Below are positions 25,752-33,958 of a DNA stretch of 42,536 bases, one piece after another (position 1 is the first letter of the stretch; each line of letters starts with the position of its first letter). Source of the DNA: an uncultured Alphaproteobacteria bacterium (GTDB lineage Bacteria; Pseudomonadota; Alphaproteobacteria; Rhodobacterales; Rhodobacteraceae). Made by a program: the position numbers and the translations under genes. Location of the stretch: assembly GCA_902611605.1 (NCBI GenBank), contig CACMAH010000013.1:1-42536 (forward strand). The letters are read 5' to 3'. The notes beneath the pieces were generated by a model. The model did no database searches and was not told the DNA's origin. It was given only the letters and a program-made list of their open reading frames with translations.

Positions 25752-26246
25752 ATGAAAACTAATGTTGGTGATAAGTTTCCTGAGAGTAATTTGTATATCT
25801 ATAATGCAGGAAATATGGAAAAAACAAATACTTATAAGATATTTGATAATAAGAAAATAATAGTTTTTGGAATGCCGGGGGCTTTTACACCAACGTGCTC
25901 TAATTATCATATACCAAGTATAATTGATCAAATGGAAAACTTTAAAAAGAAAGGTATGTATGAAATTTTTTGTTTAGTTGTAAATGATATACATGTAACA
26001 AAAGCATGGGCTGAGCAAACAAAAGCTATTGAAACTGGCTTAAAGTTTATTACTGATCCAGATGGTTCATTAGTAAATAAACTAAATCTATCATTTAGTG
26101 CTCAAGAGATAGGTTTAATAAATAGGTCAAAAAGATTTTGTTTAATTTTAGAAAACCTTATTATTAAAAACATATTTCTTGAAAATGATAGAGGTGTTTG
26201 TGACGTTACATTAGGTAAAAATATTTTAAATAAAATTGAGGAATAA
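25752..26246 (+). CDS. Peroxiredoxin, Prx5 type
   Basis: Thiol peroxidase of 164 residues that reduces hydrogen and organic peroxides. The Prx5 signature FGMPGAFTPTCSNYH carries the peroxidatic Cys at residue 49 with the conserved Thr (46) and Pro (47). Further motifs are VNDIHVTKAWAEQ and FITDPDGSLV, as in the family. Other Cys residues (in IFCLVV, RFCLIL and GVCDVT) could act as resolving Cys, but I cannot say which. GGAAT before the ATG is the ribosome site. Its stop codon directly abuts that of the convergent phhB gene. It is divergent from the flavin reductase gene, and a shared regulatory region is possible. Confidence 0.95.
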   Translation: MKTNVGDKFPESNLYIYNAGNMEKTNTYKIFDNKKIIVFGMPGAFTPTCSNYHIPSIIDQMENFKKKGMYEIFCLVVNDIHVTKAWAEQTKAIETGLKFITDPDGSLVNKLNLSFSAQEIGLINRSKRFCLILENLIIKNIFLENDRGVCDVTLGKNILNKIEE

Positions 26247-26549
26247 TTAATTATTCAACAAAAAAAAATCCATTTTTTCAGATAATTTTTTGTCTAAATC
26301 ACTTAGAGAGTTCACATCATGTGTTTTAAGAGTTACTTCTACTGTCTTATATACATTAAACCATTCTGGATGATGATTTATCTTTTCTGAAAACAAAGCA
26401 ACTTTAGTCATCCAAGAAAATGCATCTACAAAATTTTTAAATTCAAATTTTTTATAAATAGAATCATTTTCTTTAATATATTGCCAACCATTTTTAGTTT
26501 GTGCACTTATAAAATTTTTTTTATCTTCATGATTTAATTTATTAGCCAA
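26247..26549 (-). CDS. phhB: 4a-hydroxytetrahydrobiopterin dehydratase (PCD/DCoH)
   Basis: Small pterin-4a-carbinolamine dehydratase, 100 residues, normal for the family. The active-site motif is HHPEW (about residues 55-59, in KINHHPEWFNVYKTVEVTLKTHD), preceded by FVDAFSWMTKVALFSE. In other organisms it recycles the pterin cofactor of phenylalanine hydroxylase; no hydroxylase gene is visible here, and many bacteria carry the protein alone. The start is TTG with AGGAG upstream, a strong ribosome site. It follows the DUF482 gene by 10 nt on the same strand, so it ends that operon. Confidence 0.95.
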   Translation of the reverse strand: MANKLNHEDKKNFISAQTKNGWQYIKENDSIYKKFEFKNFVDAFSWMTKVALFSEKINHHPEWFNVYKTVEVTLKTHDVNSLSDLDKKLSEKMDFFLLNN

Positions 26550-26559
26550 AATCTTTCTC

Positions 26560-27738
26560 CTACGATTGTTTAAAAGGACTGGTCTTCATTAAAATATTAT
26601 ATTCCTCATTAATAATTTTTTCCTCTTTATCCAAATAATCAGAAATTGCATTACCAAAAGCTACATTTGAAAACCAATGGATAGAATATACAAAACTTGG
26701 TAAGTAACCCCTACTTATTTTGTGCTCACCCTGTGCCCCTGCTTCTACTTTATGAATGTTGTTTTTAATAGCATATTCTATAGCCTGATAATAGCAAAGC
26801 TCATAATGCAAACATGATTGATATTTGGAACACCCCCAATATCTTCCAAACAAGGTATTTTTACCAATAAAATTAAGAGCACCAGCTATTGGTATATTAT
26901 TCTCTATAGCTAAAATTAACAAAATATCATCTGACATACTTTTATTAATTATCTTAAAAAAATCTCTAGTTAAATAAGGATAACCCCACTTTCTATTTCC
27001 TGTATCCTGATAAAACTCCCAAAAACTATCCCAGTGCTTTTCTTTTATTTCAGATCCAGTTAGACAGAAAATACCTCCTTTTTCTTTAAAAAAACTGCTT
27101 GCAATCTGTCGCTCTTTTTTTATGGTTTTACGCTTCCTACTTACTAAAGAATTTAAAAAATCTTCAAAATTACTATATCCTTTATTTTCCCAGTGATATT
27201 GAAGTGTCTTTCTTTTTATGAAATTGTTTTTAGAGACTTCTTTTGCTTCAATAGGAGTACAAAATGTTATATGTGCAGATGATAAATTATTAGTGATAGC
27301 TAAATTTACTATACCTTTTTCAAGAGCATCTCTTGCTTCTTTTTCAAAACCCCTTTTTATAAGAAACCTCCTACCTGTTACTGGTGTAAAGGGTACTGAA
27401 GATTGCAATTTAGGATAGTAGTTACCTCCAAAATTATGGAATGCTTGGGCCCAATTATGATCAAATATGTACTCACCTTGCGAATGACCTTTTAAATATA
27501 AAGGCATAACTGCAATTATTTGTTTATCCATTTTAGCTATTAAATGACAGCTTTGCCAACCAGTACCTTTACCAACTGACCCACTATTTTCCAATGCTGA
27601 AATAAAATTATATGTCGTAAAGGGATCTATAGGCCTGTTACCCTCTAGAACTTCAGGACAAGCACATAAATTCCATTGTTTTTTTTCAATTAGATTTATA
27701 TCTTTTATAATTTCTATATTAACATTTGTCTTATCCAA
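26560..27738 (-). CDS. DUF482 / GNAT-fold (FemAB-like) protein
   Basis: Protein of 392 residues matching the DUF482 (peptidogalycan-biosynthesis-like, GNAT fold) pattern. The N-terminal region contains CPEVLEGNRPIDPFTTYNFI and SGSVGKGTGWQSCHL, the middle has HNFGGNYYPKLQSSVPFTPVTGRRFL and FLNSLVSRKRKTIKKER, and the C-terminal half has FGRYWGCSKYQSCLHYELCYYQAIEYAI, KVEAGAQGEHKISRGYLP, all typical of the family. The fold suggests transfer of an acyl or aminoacyl group, but the substrate is not established. Start TTG with AGGGA upstream. It lies in a same-strand run RidA-GDPD-DUF482-PhhB; similar groupings occur in other alphaproteobacteria, without explaining its role. Confidence 0.88.
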   Translation of the reverse strand: MDKTNVNIEIIKDINLIEKKQWNLCACPEVLEGNRPIDPFTTYNFISALENSGSVGKGTGWQSCHLIAKMDKQIIAVMPLYLKGHSQGEYIFDHNWAQAFHNFGGNYYPKLQSSVPFTPVTGRRFLIKRGFEKEARDALEKGIVNLAITNNLSSAHITFCTPIEAKEVSKNNFIKRKTLQYHWENKGYSNFEDFLNSLVSRKRKTIKKERQIASSFFKEKGGIFCLTGSEIKEKHWDSFWEFYQDTGNRKWGYPYLTRDFFKIINKSMSDDILLILAIENNIPIAGALNFIGKNTLFGRYWGCSKYQSCLHYELCYYQAIEYAIKNNIHKVEAGAQGEHKISRGYLPSFVYSIHWFSNVAFGNAISDYLDKEEKIINEEYNILMKTSPFKQS

Positions 27739-27757
27739 TTAAAATATCCCTGATGTT

Positions 27758-28528
27758 CTAAATTGGTTTAAAACCTTCAAAAGTAATAGTATCACAACAA
27801 TTTTTCATTTTTATTGCCTCCAATTTAGAATTTATAGTCCAAGCAATTACATTCCTTTTTTTTGATTTATTAATATTATAAAACTCTTTAGTTAATTTAG
27901 AATATTCAAATGAAACAAAACTAATTCCATTTTTTTGCATTTGATTTTCAGTAATTATGTTTTCATCATTAGAACTATATATTTTTTTTATATAATCGTA
28001 TTTTTCTAAAACCAACCCTCTTTGTATGTTTGGTAATTTTTTTGATAAATAACTAATCAGTTTCAAATCGAAAGACATAAGTGCAATTGGGCCTAAATAT
28101 TTTTTTAATAAAGAGTATAGTTCGTTTTTAAAAAACTTTTGTTCTTGGGTTTTATTTAATTTTTTAAATTCAATTAAAATAGGAGCTTTTCCATTAACAA
28201 TTGATAGTATTTCAAAAAGTGTCGGCAATCTTTCGTTATTGTTTAATTTCAGCAGTTTTGTCTCATTGTAATTATAGTTTGATAAATAATTATCAACCCC
28301 ACATAATCTCTTCAAATAATCGTCATGAATAACTATTGGTACATAGTCTTTTGTGAATCTGACATCAATTTCTATACCTAAACCATTATTAATTGCATGA
28401 AATATAGATTCCCGAGAATTTTCAGGGCCTGATCCTTTAGTAAAACTACCATTACAATCGTGAAAACCTCTATGTGCTAAAGGTTTTTTAATAAAACTTT
28501 TTGGAAGTTTATTAAAAAAATTAAACAT
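27758..28528 (-). CDS. Glycerophosphodiester phosphodiesterase family protein
   Basis: Cleaves glycerophosphodiesters to glycerol-3-phosphate and an alcohol. 256 residues. The GDPD signature is clear: LAHRGFHD (first catalytic His), PENSRESIFHAINNGLGIEIDVRFTKDYVPIVIHDD with the metal-binding Glu-x-Asp and the second His, then FEILSIVNGKAPILIEFK and the C-terminal VIAWTINSK. No signal peptide, so it is cytoplasmic (UgpQ-like), suited to recycling phospholipid head groups. It follows the RidA gene by 2 nt. Confidence 0.94.
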   Translation of the reverse strand: MFNFFNKLPKSFIKKPLAHRGFHDCNGSFTKGSGPENSRESIFHAINNGLGIEIDVRFTKDYVPIVIHDDYLKRLCGVDNYLSNYNYNETKLLKLNNNERLPTLFEILSIVNGKAPILIEFKKLNKTQEQKFFKNELYSLLKKYLGPIALMSFDLKLISYLSKKLPNIQRGLVLEKYDYIKKIYSSNDENIITENQMQKNGISFVSFEYSKLTKEFYNINKSKKRNVIAWTINSKLEAIKMKNCCDTITFEGFKPI

Positions 28529-28530
28529 AC

Positions 28531-28989
28531 TTAGTTTAATTCGAATAAACCTTCTACTTCTACTGCAACACCTAATGGTAAAGTTGCGCCTAAAGCAATT
28601 CTCATGTGCATACCACTTTCACCAAAAATATTTACCATCAAATCTGAAGCTCCATTTACAACTTTAGGATGATCCTCAAAACTGTTTGTGGAATTAACAA
28701 AACCAGCTATTCTTATAACTTTTTTAAATTTCTTAAAATCTCCACCTATTGCATTGTTCAAATGAGCTATAAGTGAAAGTCCACAATTTTGAGCTGCTAA
28801 ATATCCTTCTTCTATACTCATATTTTTTCCAAGTATTCCCTTAATTAAACCGTTTTTATCACTAGAAATTTGTCCAGAAACAAAAAGTAAATTATTTGAA
28901 ATTACATAAGGTAAATAGTTTGCAGCTGGAGCTGGAGCATTAGGAAGACTTAGAGATAATTTTTTTAACTTTTCTTGAATATCAACCAT
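28531..28989 (-). CDS. RidA/YjgF family protein
   Basis: Protein of 152 residues in the RidA superfamily, whose best-known members hydrolyse reactive enamine/imine intermediates. Motifs: APAPAANYLPYVISNNLLFVSGQI, EEGYLAAQNCGLSLIAHL, and the C-terminal HMRIALGATLPLGVAVEVEGLFEL. In canonical RidA an Arg in the R-x-x(V/A) region binds the substrate; here MRIALG is consistent with one of the sub-families. This longer 150-residue form next to a GDPD gene is a frequent alphaproteobacterial arrangement. First gene of the leftward run; the 127-nt gap upstream separates it from the divergent mlaC-like gene. Confidence 0.93.
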   Translation of the reverse strand: MVDIQEKLKKLSLSLPNAPAPAANYLPYVISNNLLFVSGQISSDKNGLIKGILGKNMSIEEGYLAAQNCGLSLIAHLNNAIGGDFKKFKKVIRIAGFVNSTNSFEDHPKVVNGASDLMVNIFGESGMHMRIALGATLPLGVAVEVEGLFELN

Positions 28990-29116
28990 TTAAATTTACA
29001 CCATTTTATTTTTATTTTACTTTATTTTAATTATAATATCTAATTAGTACAACATTTTGTATTTTTTTTAAATTAATTGCATCAATATTAAAATTTTTTA
29101 TTAAAAAGAGGTAATA

Positions 29117-29758
29117 TTGCATATAAACCATCAAAAAAAATCCAAGCTACTAACGCGAAGATCCTTTTATTTGCTTGGTGGTTTATTTTTTATAAATTCA
29201 TTTTTTGTAAATTTTGATTTTGCAAATGCTAAATCTGTAAGAATAAAAAAAGCCGAACTTTTATCAAAAAAAATATTTAATGAACTTTTCATAATTGTTA
29301 GTCAAAACTCAAGTGAGAAAAGTAAGCAAAAATCTCTACTGAATTTGTTTGATAGATATGCTGATGTACCTATAATAGCGAGAGCAGTTTTGGGATCACC
29401 ATGGAGGAAACTAAATCAAAATGAGCGTTCTAGTTTCATAAATGCTTTTAGAAAGTATCTTGCAAAAAAATATACAGCCCAATTTTCTGAATTTTTAGGA
29501 GCAGAAATGCTTATTGAAAAAAGTAGGGATTCAGGTGGTAAAGCAGGAATTATGGTAGAGACTCGATTATTAATGCCTGGCAGTGCTCCTATTAAAGTTG
29601 GATGGCAGGTTTCAGATGCAAGTGGAATTTTTAAAATGATTGATATTAAAATTGAGGGCGTATCTCTTCTTACAACAGAAAGAGGGGAAATAAGAAATCA
29701 ATACTCAAAAGAAGGTAATTCAATTAAAAAACTTATTGATTCTTTATTAAATTATTAA
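29117..29758 (+). CDS. MlaC/Ttg2D-family periplasmic phospholipid-binding protein
   Basis: Periplasmic carrier of the Mla type, which moves phospholipids between membranes. 213 residues. The N-terminus has a twin-Arg sequence before a hydrophobic stretch (LLTRRSFYLLGGLFFINSFF) ending near NAKS, so it may be exported by Tat rather than Sec. The mature part shows the family pattern: LLNLFDRYADVPIIARAVLGSPWRKL, F-x-x-A-F-R-KYLAKKYTAQFSEF, and IKVGWQVSDASGIFKMIDIKIEGVSLL. Start TTG with AGAGG at ideal distance. The mlaDEF genes are not in the window. Its stop shares the TTAA palindrome with that of the convergent PBP gene. Confidence 0.9.
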   Translation: MHINHQKKSKLLTRRSFYLLGGLFFINSFFVNFDFANAKSVRIKKAELLSKKIFNELFIIVSQNSSEKSKQKSLLNLFDRYADVPIIARAVLGSPWRKLNQNERSSFINAFRKYLAKKYTAQFSEFLGAEMLIEKSRDSGGKAGIMVETRLLMPGSAPIKVGWQVSDASGIFKMIDIKIEGVSLLTTERGEIRNQYSKEGNSIKKLIDSLLNY

Positions 29759-31749
29759 TCTCCAAAAAGAGTATTTATTAAAGCCTTAATTATAGATCTA
29801 TTTTTTTGATTTTTTTCAATATTTTTATTGTTATTTTTATTAATACCAGCAAACTGATCAAATTCATCAGGTGTTAAATATGGAATAGTAACTGGCGTGT
29901 TTTGATTAATAAGTTTCTTAATAATGTTTGAACATAATTCAGCTGGTAAACCCCCACCAGTTACACCTTCTAAAGGAGTATTATCATCATAACCCATCCA
30001 TACACCACAGACATATTCAGTATTAAATCCAATAAACCAAGCATCTTTCATAAATTGACTTGTGCCTGTTTTACCTCCTAAATCCCAACCTGGAATTTTA
30101 GCTCTAACACCTGTCCCATTTTCTACAACACTTTTTAACATATACAATAGAGCTGCAGAAGCATTCTGATCAATAACTTGAACTCCTTCTGATCTGTTAG
30201 CAGTCATTAATACGGATTTTTCACCTCTAATTTTCAAATCAAACCAACCTATTGGATTTACTTTCTTACCGTTTGATAAGAACCCTGCATACGCTGACGT
30301 CAATTCTAGTAAATTTACTTCTGAAGAACCTAAAGCTACTGCTAGTCCTTTGCCTATTGAAGAACGAATACCGAAGTCTTTTGCAATAGCACGTACCTTT
30401 TCTATTCCAATTTCATTTGCTAATTGAACTGCCACTGTATTTATAGAATTGCTAAGTGCCTGATTGAGTGTAACTGGTCCTAGATATTCTCCTGTATAAT
30501 TTCTTGGTTGATAAGTTTCTGAATCAGCTATTTGAATTGTTGTAGGTTCATCGAAGAAAATAGAATTGGGACTATAACCTTGATCTAGTGCCGCTGCATA
30601 TATGAATGGTTTGAAAGCAGATCCAGGTTGCCTTAAAGCTTGAACGGCTCTGTTAAATTTATGACTACCATTTTTAGAATCTCTTCCACCTAACATTGCT
30701 CTAACCAATCCATCTTTAGTCATTACAACAATCGCTAACTCTGCTTTTGAATCATCTTTGATATTATTATTAAAAACTTCCCTGGCAGAACTTTCGACAA
30801 TTTGCTGAACATAAGGATCAAAAGTGGTATTTATTAATATATCTTCAGATGTAGAAATAGATAATTCTTTAGGAGTTGAACTCATAATCCAATTAGCAAA
30901 ATGACTACCAACTAGCTCATTTGCTTTATTTGAAAGTTTTGCAGGATTTCTTTCTGCTGCCAATTTATCTTTATCAGTAATGTAGCCTTCTTTAAGCATT
31001 AGATTAAGAACAGTTGATGCTCTTTCAGTTGCTATTTTTAAATTTCTTGTTGGTGCAAATCTAGACGGGGCTTTTAATAGACCAGCTAACATTGCAGATT
31101 CAGCCAAATTGACAACTCTAGCAGATTTATTAAAATATCTTTGAGAAGCAGCTTCAAATCCAAATGATCCAGCTCCTAAATATACTCTATTCAAATAAAC
31201 TGACAAAATTTCATCTTTCGAATATTTAATTTCCATAGCAATAGAAAAAGGGATTTCCATTATCTTTCTTGTTAAAGATGCCTTACGACACTCTTGTTCA
31301 ACTTTATTTTGTGACTGCAATAAGCATAATAATTTCGCTACTTGTTGAGTTATTGTTGAGCCACCATGTCCTTGAAGAGGTCCCCTGCCTTCTTTTAAGT
31401 TAATTGCAATAGCACCAAGAATTCCTCTAATTGAAATTCCGAAATGATTGTAAAAACCCTTGTCCTCAACTGAAATAATAGCCTTTTTCAAGATAGGACT
31501 TACTGTTTCAGATCTTAAAGAACCTTCAAATTGTTTTCCTCTCCATGCAAAAATATCACCATTTTTATCCAATAAAGTTACAGATCCTCGATCTCTAGCA
31601 TCTAAAAGATTTTCCATAGTTGGTATTTGATAATAAAAAAAGCCAACTAAAGTTATGAAAATTATTAGCATTAGAATAAGAATTCTCAAAACCATCCAAG
31701 TTATTAATTTTTGAGAAAAAATAAATATGTTTCTAAATAGATTAGCCAT
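29755..31749 (-). CDS. Class A penicillin-binding protein (PBP1A-family transglycosylase/transpeptidase)
   Basis: Bifunctional peptidoglycan synthase, 664 residues, anchored by one N-terminal helix (about 17-40). The glycosyltransferase domain has EDKGFYNHFGIS and GGSTITQQVAKLL with catalytic Glu residues, and KDEILSVYLNRVYLGAGSFGFEAA. A short insert after the second motif carries two Cys residues (LLCLLQSQNKVEQECRKASL), as in Rhodobacter-type homologues. The transpeptidase domain has the active-site Ser in PGSAFKPF (SxxK), SNSIN (SxN) and GGKTGTSQ (KTG). No OB-like insert and short C-terminus make it smaller than E. coli PBP1A. It converges on the mlaC-like gene and is divergent from glnK. 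Confidence 0.94.
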   Translation of the reverse strand: MANLFRNIFIFSQKLITWMVLRILILMLIIFITLVGFFYYQIPTMENLLDARDRGSVTLLDKNGDIFAWRGKQFEGSLRSETVSPILKKAIISVEDKGFYNHFGISIRGILGAIAINLKEGRGPLQGHGGSTITQQVAKLLCLLQSQNKVEQECRKASLTRKIMEIPFSIAMEIKYSKDEILSVYLNRVYLGAGSFGFEAASQRYFNKSARVVNLAESAMLAGLLKAPSRFAPTRNLKIATERASTVLNLMLKEGYITDKDKLAAERNPAKLSNKANELVGSHFANWIMSSTPKELSISTSEDILINTTFDPYVQQIVESSAREVFNNNIKDDSKAELAIVVMTKDGLVRAMLGGRDSKNGSHKFNRAVQALRQPGSAFKPFIYAAALDQGYSPNSIFFDEPTTIQIADSETYQPRNYTGEYLGPVTLNQALSNSINTVAVQLANEIGIEKVRAIAKDFGIRSSIGKGLAVALGSSEVNLLELTSAYAGFLSNGKKVNPIGWFDLKIRGEKSVLMTANRSEGVQVIDQNASAALLYMLKSVVENGTGVRAKIPGWDLGGKTGTSQFMKDAWFIGFNTEYVCGVWMGYDDNTPLEGVTGGGLPAELCSNIIKKLINQNTPVTIPYLTPDEFDQFAGINKNNNKNIEKNQKNRSIIKALINTLFGD

Positions 31750-31825
31750 TATTTCTGACAGTTAAATATAACATGTGATTTTTATCTTGATCCTATGCAT
31801 AAAGTAATCCACATCAATTTAAAAT

Positions 31826-31852
31826 CCAAATTTTTATTTGCTTAAAATTTGG
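31826..31852. repeat. 9-bp perfect inverted repeat upstream of glnK
   Basis: CCAAATTTT (31826-31834) and AAAATTTGG (31844-31852) are exact reverse complements with a 9-nt spacer. They lie in the 230-nt gap between the divergent PBP and glnK genes, about 130 nt before glnK. Half-site spacing of about 18 nt centre to centre would suit a dimeric regulator; a transcript hairpin is also possible. No known motif recognised. Confidence 0.55.
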
Positions 31853-31920
31853 TCAAATGCAAAATTTTGTTCAGTTATTAAACAATTTTCAAATTAATTA
31901 AGTTCCTAAAATTTAATTAC

Positions 31921-31935
31921 ACTTTGATTCAAAGT
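31921..31935. promoter_or_regulatory. 15-bp palindrome ACTTTGA-T-TCAAAGT upstream of glnK
   Basis: A perfect 7-bp inverted repeat around one central base, 45 nt before the glnK start codon. A GANTC methylation site (31926-31930) forms its centre. The position suits an operator or the end of a promoter for glnK-amtB. It does not match the NtrC or sigma-54 consensus, so the binding factor is unknown. Confidence 0.5.
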
Positions 31936-31979
31936 TTTTAGAGCTATTTATTTTAAAGATTTAAAATTAAGGAGATCTT

Positions 31980-32318
31980 ATGAAACTTATTATTGCTGTT
32001 ATTAAGCCATTTAAACTTGAGGAAGTTAGAGAAAAATTAACTGAGATTGGAGTTCAAGGTTTAATGGTTTCAGAAATTAAAGGTTATGGCAGACAAGCAG
32101 GTCATACCGAAATGTATAGAGGTGCTGAATATGTAGTAAATTACATTCCAAAAATTCGATTAGAGTTAGTTGTCCCGGATAATAACGTTTCCAAAGCTAC
32201 TGACATAATTTCAGAATCAGCAAAAACTGGGAAAATTGGAGACGGGAAAATTTTTGTCTTGAATGTAGAAGAATCTATACGAATTAGAACCGGTGAAACC
32301 GGTGATAATGCGATTTAA
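31980..32318 (+). CDS. glnK: Nitrogen regulatory protein P-II (GlnK/GlnB)
   Basis: Trimeric signal protein that senses 2-oxoglutarate, ATP and ADP and controls the ammonium channel. 112 residues, exactly the family length. The T-loop contains the uridylylation Tyr at position 51 (MYRGAEYVVNY); the B-loop is TGKIGDGKIFV and the C-terminal signature is VLNVEESIRIRTGETGDNAI. AAGGAG before the ATG is a strong ribosome site. It is followed after 26 nt by amtB, the standard pair, so this copy should be named GlnK by context although sequence alone cannot separate it from GlnB. Two palindromes lie upstream. Confidence 0.97.
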   Translation: MKLIIAVIKPFKLEEVREKLTEIGVQGLMVSEIKGYGRQAGHTEMYRGAEYVVNYIPKIRLELVVPDNNVSKATDIISESAKTGKIGDGKIFVLNVEESIRIRTGETGDNAI

Positions 32319-32344
32319 TCAATTACTAAAGAATAGAGGTTTAA

Positions 32345-33685
32345 ATGTTAAGTTTATTTAGAATTTTAATTAGTGCACTAATCTGCATACTATCCACAAC
32401 TACCTTATATGCAGAAGAAACTAACTCTGATCTAGTTTCAGCACATGGTGTTTTCGTATTTAACACATTATTATTTTTAATCGGTGGTTTTTTAGTAATG
32501 TGGATGGCAGCTGGTTTTGCTATGCTAGAAGCAGGACTAGTTAGATCAAAAAATGTAACAACACAACTAACAAAAAATATTGCTTTGTTTTCAATTGCGG
32601 CAATAGCATATTTCCTAGTAGGTTTTAATCTTATGTATCCAGGAGATTTGAACGAAGGAAGCTGGTGGATATCAGGATATTTGGGTCCAATTTTTTCACT
32701 GACTAGTTTGGAACCTGTTGGTGCAGCTGTTGACCAAATTGGAGATATTAGTTATGCATCTGTTGGTTCAGATTTTTTCTTCCAACTTATGTTCTGTGCG
32801 ACAACCGCTTCTATAGTTTCTGGAACCATAGCTGAAAGAATGAAATTATGGCCTTTTTTAATTTTTACTGTTTTATTGACAGCATTTTTATACCCAATTG
32901 AGGCCTCGTGGCAGTGGGGTGGTGGATGGCTTAGTGAATTAGGCTTTTCTGATTTTGCAGGTTCTACTTTAGTACATGCTGCAGGTGCTTCAGCAGCACT
33001 TGCTGGGGCAATAGTTCTAGGTCCTAGAATTGGTAAATATAAAGATGACGGAAGTGTAAATCCAATGCCAGGTTCAAACATGCCGTTAGCAACTTTGGGT
33101 ACTTTTATTTTGTGGTTAGGCTGGTTTGGATTCAATGGAGGATCTCAACTTGCCTTAGGTACTATTGGTGATGCTGCAGATGTTTCAAGAATTTTTACTA
33201 ACACCAATACAGCTGCTGCTGGAGGTGCTCTAGCGGCACTAATTCTTACACAAATAATGTATAAGAAAATAGATCTAACAATGGTATTAAACGGCGCGTT
33301 AGCAGGTTTAGTGTCTATAACAGCTGAGCCATTAGCACCTTCAATTGGTGGAGCAACTATAATTGGCGCCATTGGTGGTGTAATAGTTGTGATTGCTGTT
33401 CCAATGCTCGACAAACTTAAAATAGATGATGTTGTTGGTGCTATATCAGTTCACGGTATTGCTGGTATATGGGGAACAATTGCTGTTGTATTTTCTGGTG
33501 GAAGTATTGGTGCCCAAATAATTGGTACAGTATCTATTTGTTTATTCGTATTCATATTATCACTAGTGATTTGGTACATTTTAGATGCTCTTATTGGAAT
33601 TAGAGTTAGTGAAGAAGATGAATTAACGGGTTTAGATACTACTGAATTAGGAATGGATGCTTACCCAGACTTTTCTAAAAGTTAA
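32345..33685 (+). CDS. amtB: Ammonium transporter AmtB
   Basis: Trimeric inner-membrane ammonium channel, 446 residues. A cleavable signal peptide (about 1-22, ending LYAEE) precedes 11 membrane helices. Conserved parts: MWMAAGFAMLEAGLVRSKN, MFCATTASIVSGTIAERMKLWPF (the recruiting Phe/Ser region), the pore His residues in STLVHAAGASAALAGAIVLGPRIG and in ISVHGIAGIWGT, and WFGFNGGSQLAL. The cytoplasmic C-terminus (LIGIRVSEEDELTGLDTTELGMDAYP) is the part on which GlnK acts. AGAGG precedes the ATG. The glnK-amtB unit ends at a strong terminator. Confidence 0.98.
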   Translation: MLSLFRILISALICILSTTTLYAEETNSDLVSAHGVFVFNTLLFLIGGFLVMWMAAGFAMLEAGLVRSKNVTTQLTKNIALFSIAAIAYFLVGFNLMYPGDLNEGSWWISGYLGPIFSLTSLEPVGAAVDQIGDISYASVGSDFFFQLMFCATTASIVSGTIAERMKLWPFLIFTVLLTAFLYPIEASWQWGGGWLSELGFSDFAGSTLVHAAGASAALAGAIVLGPRIGKYKDDGSVNPMPGSNMPLATLGTFILWLGWFGFNGGSQLALGTIGDAADVSRIFTNTNTAAAGGALAALILTQIMYKKIDLTMVLNGALAGLVSITAEPLAPSIGGATIIGAIGGVIVVIAVPMLDKLKIDDVVGAISVHGIAGIWGTIAVVFSGGSIGAQIIGTVSICLFVFILSLVIWYILDALIGIRVSEEDELTGLDTTELGMDAYPDFSKS

Positions 33686-33707
33686 TTAACTTAATTAACA
33701 TTAAAGA

Positions 33708-33740
33708 AAAAGGGATCAATTAAAAAAATTGATCCCTTTT
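33708..33740 (+). terminator. Rho-independent terminator of glnK-amtB
   Basis: A 14-bp perfect stem pairs AAAAGGGATCAATT (33708-33721) with AATTGATCCCTTTT (33727-33740) around a 5-nt A loop, starting about 20 nt after the amtB stop and followed by further T residues. Confidence 0.93.
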
Positions 33741-33958
33741 CCTTTATAATGTAACAACCTAAATTTTGTTAAAATTGTTTTCAACTCTTCTTTAAATTAG
33801 AAATTGTTAAAATCACTTCATAATTTTAATTTTTATAATAAAAATCAAAAAAAAATACATTAAATCAAAATCAATCATTGAATTTACCTACGAAAACATT
33901 GTACTTAATAAGAAGACAATTATTAGTCTATTAAAAGAGTTTAAAAAGGGTGGAAAAT
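33741..33958. other. Intergenic region upstream of the HU gene
   Basis: A very AT-rich stretch of about 218 nt that should contain the promoter of the HU gene. TTGTTAAAAT occurs twice (33766 and 33804). I see no open reading frame worth calling and no clear -35/-10 pair. The AAGGG just before the HU start is its ribosome site. Confidence 0.4.

Noticed and set aside
31794-31813. Two near-DnaA boxes (TTATGCATA on minus, TAATCCACA on plus) upstream of glnK
   Set aside because: Each has one mismatch to the consensus, no further copies nearby, and chance hits are likely in AT-rich DNA.
31840-31870. Sigma-54 promoter before glnK
   Set aside because: The GG and GC elements are 6 nt apart instead of 10, so the consensus is not met.
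32752-33414. Two open frames antisense to amtB
   Set aside because: Low-complexity shadow translations of membrane-helix codons; no independent support.
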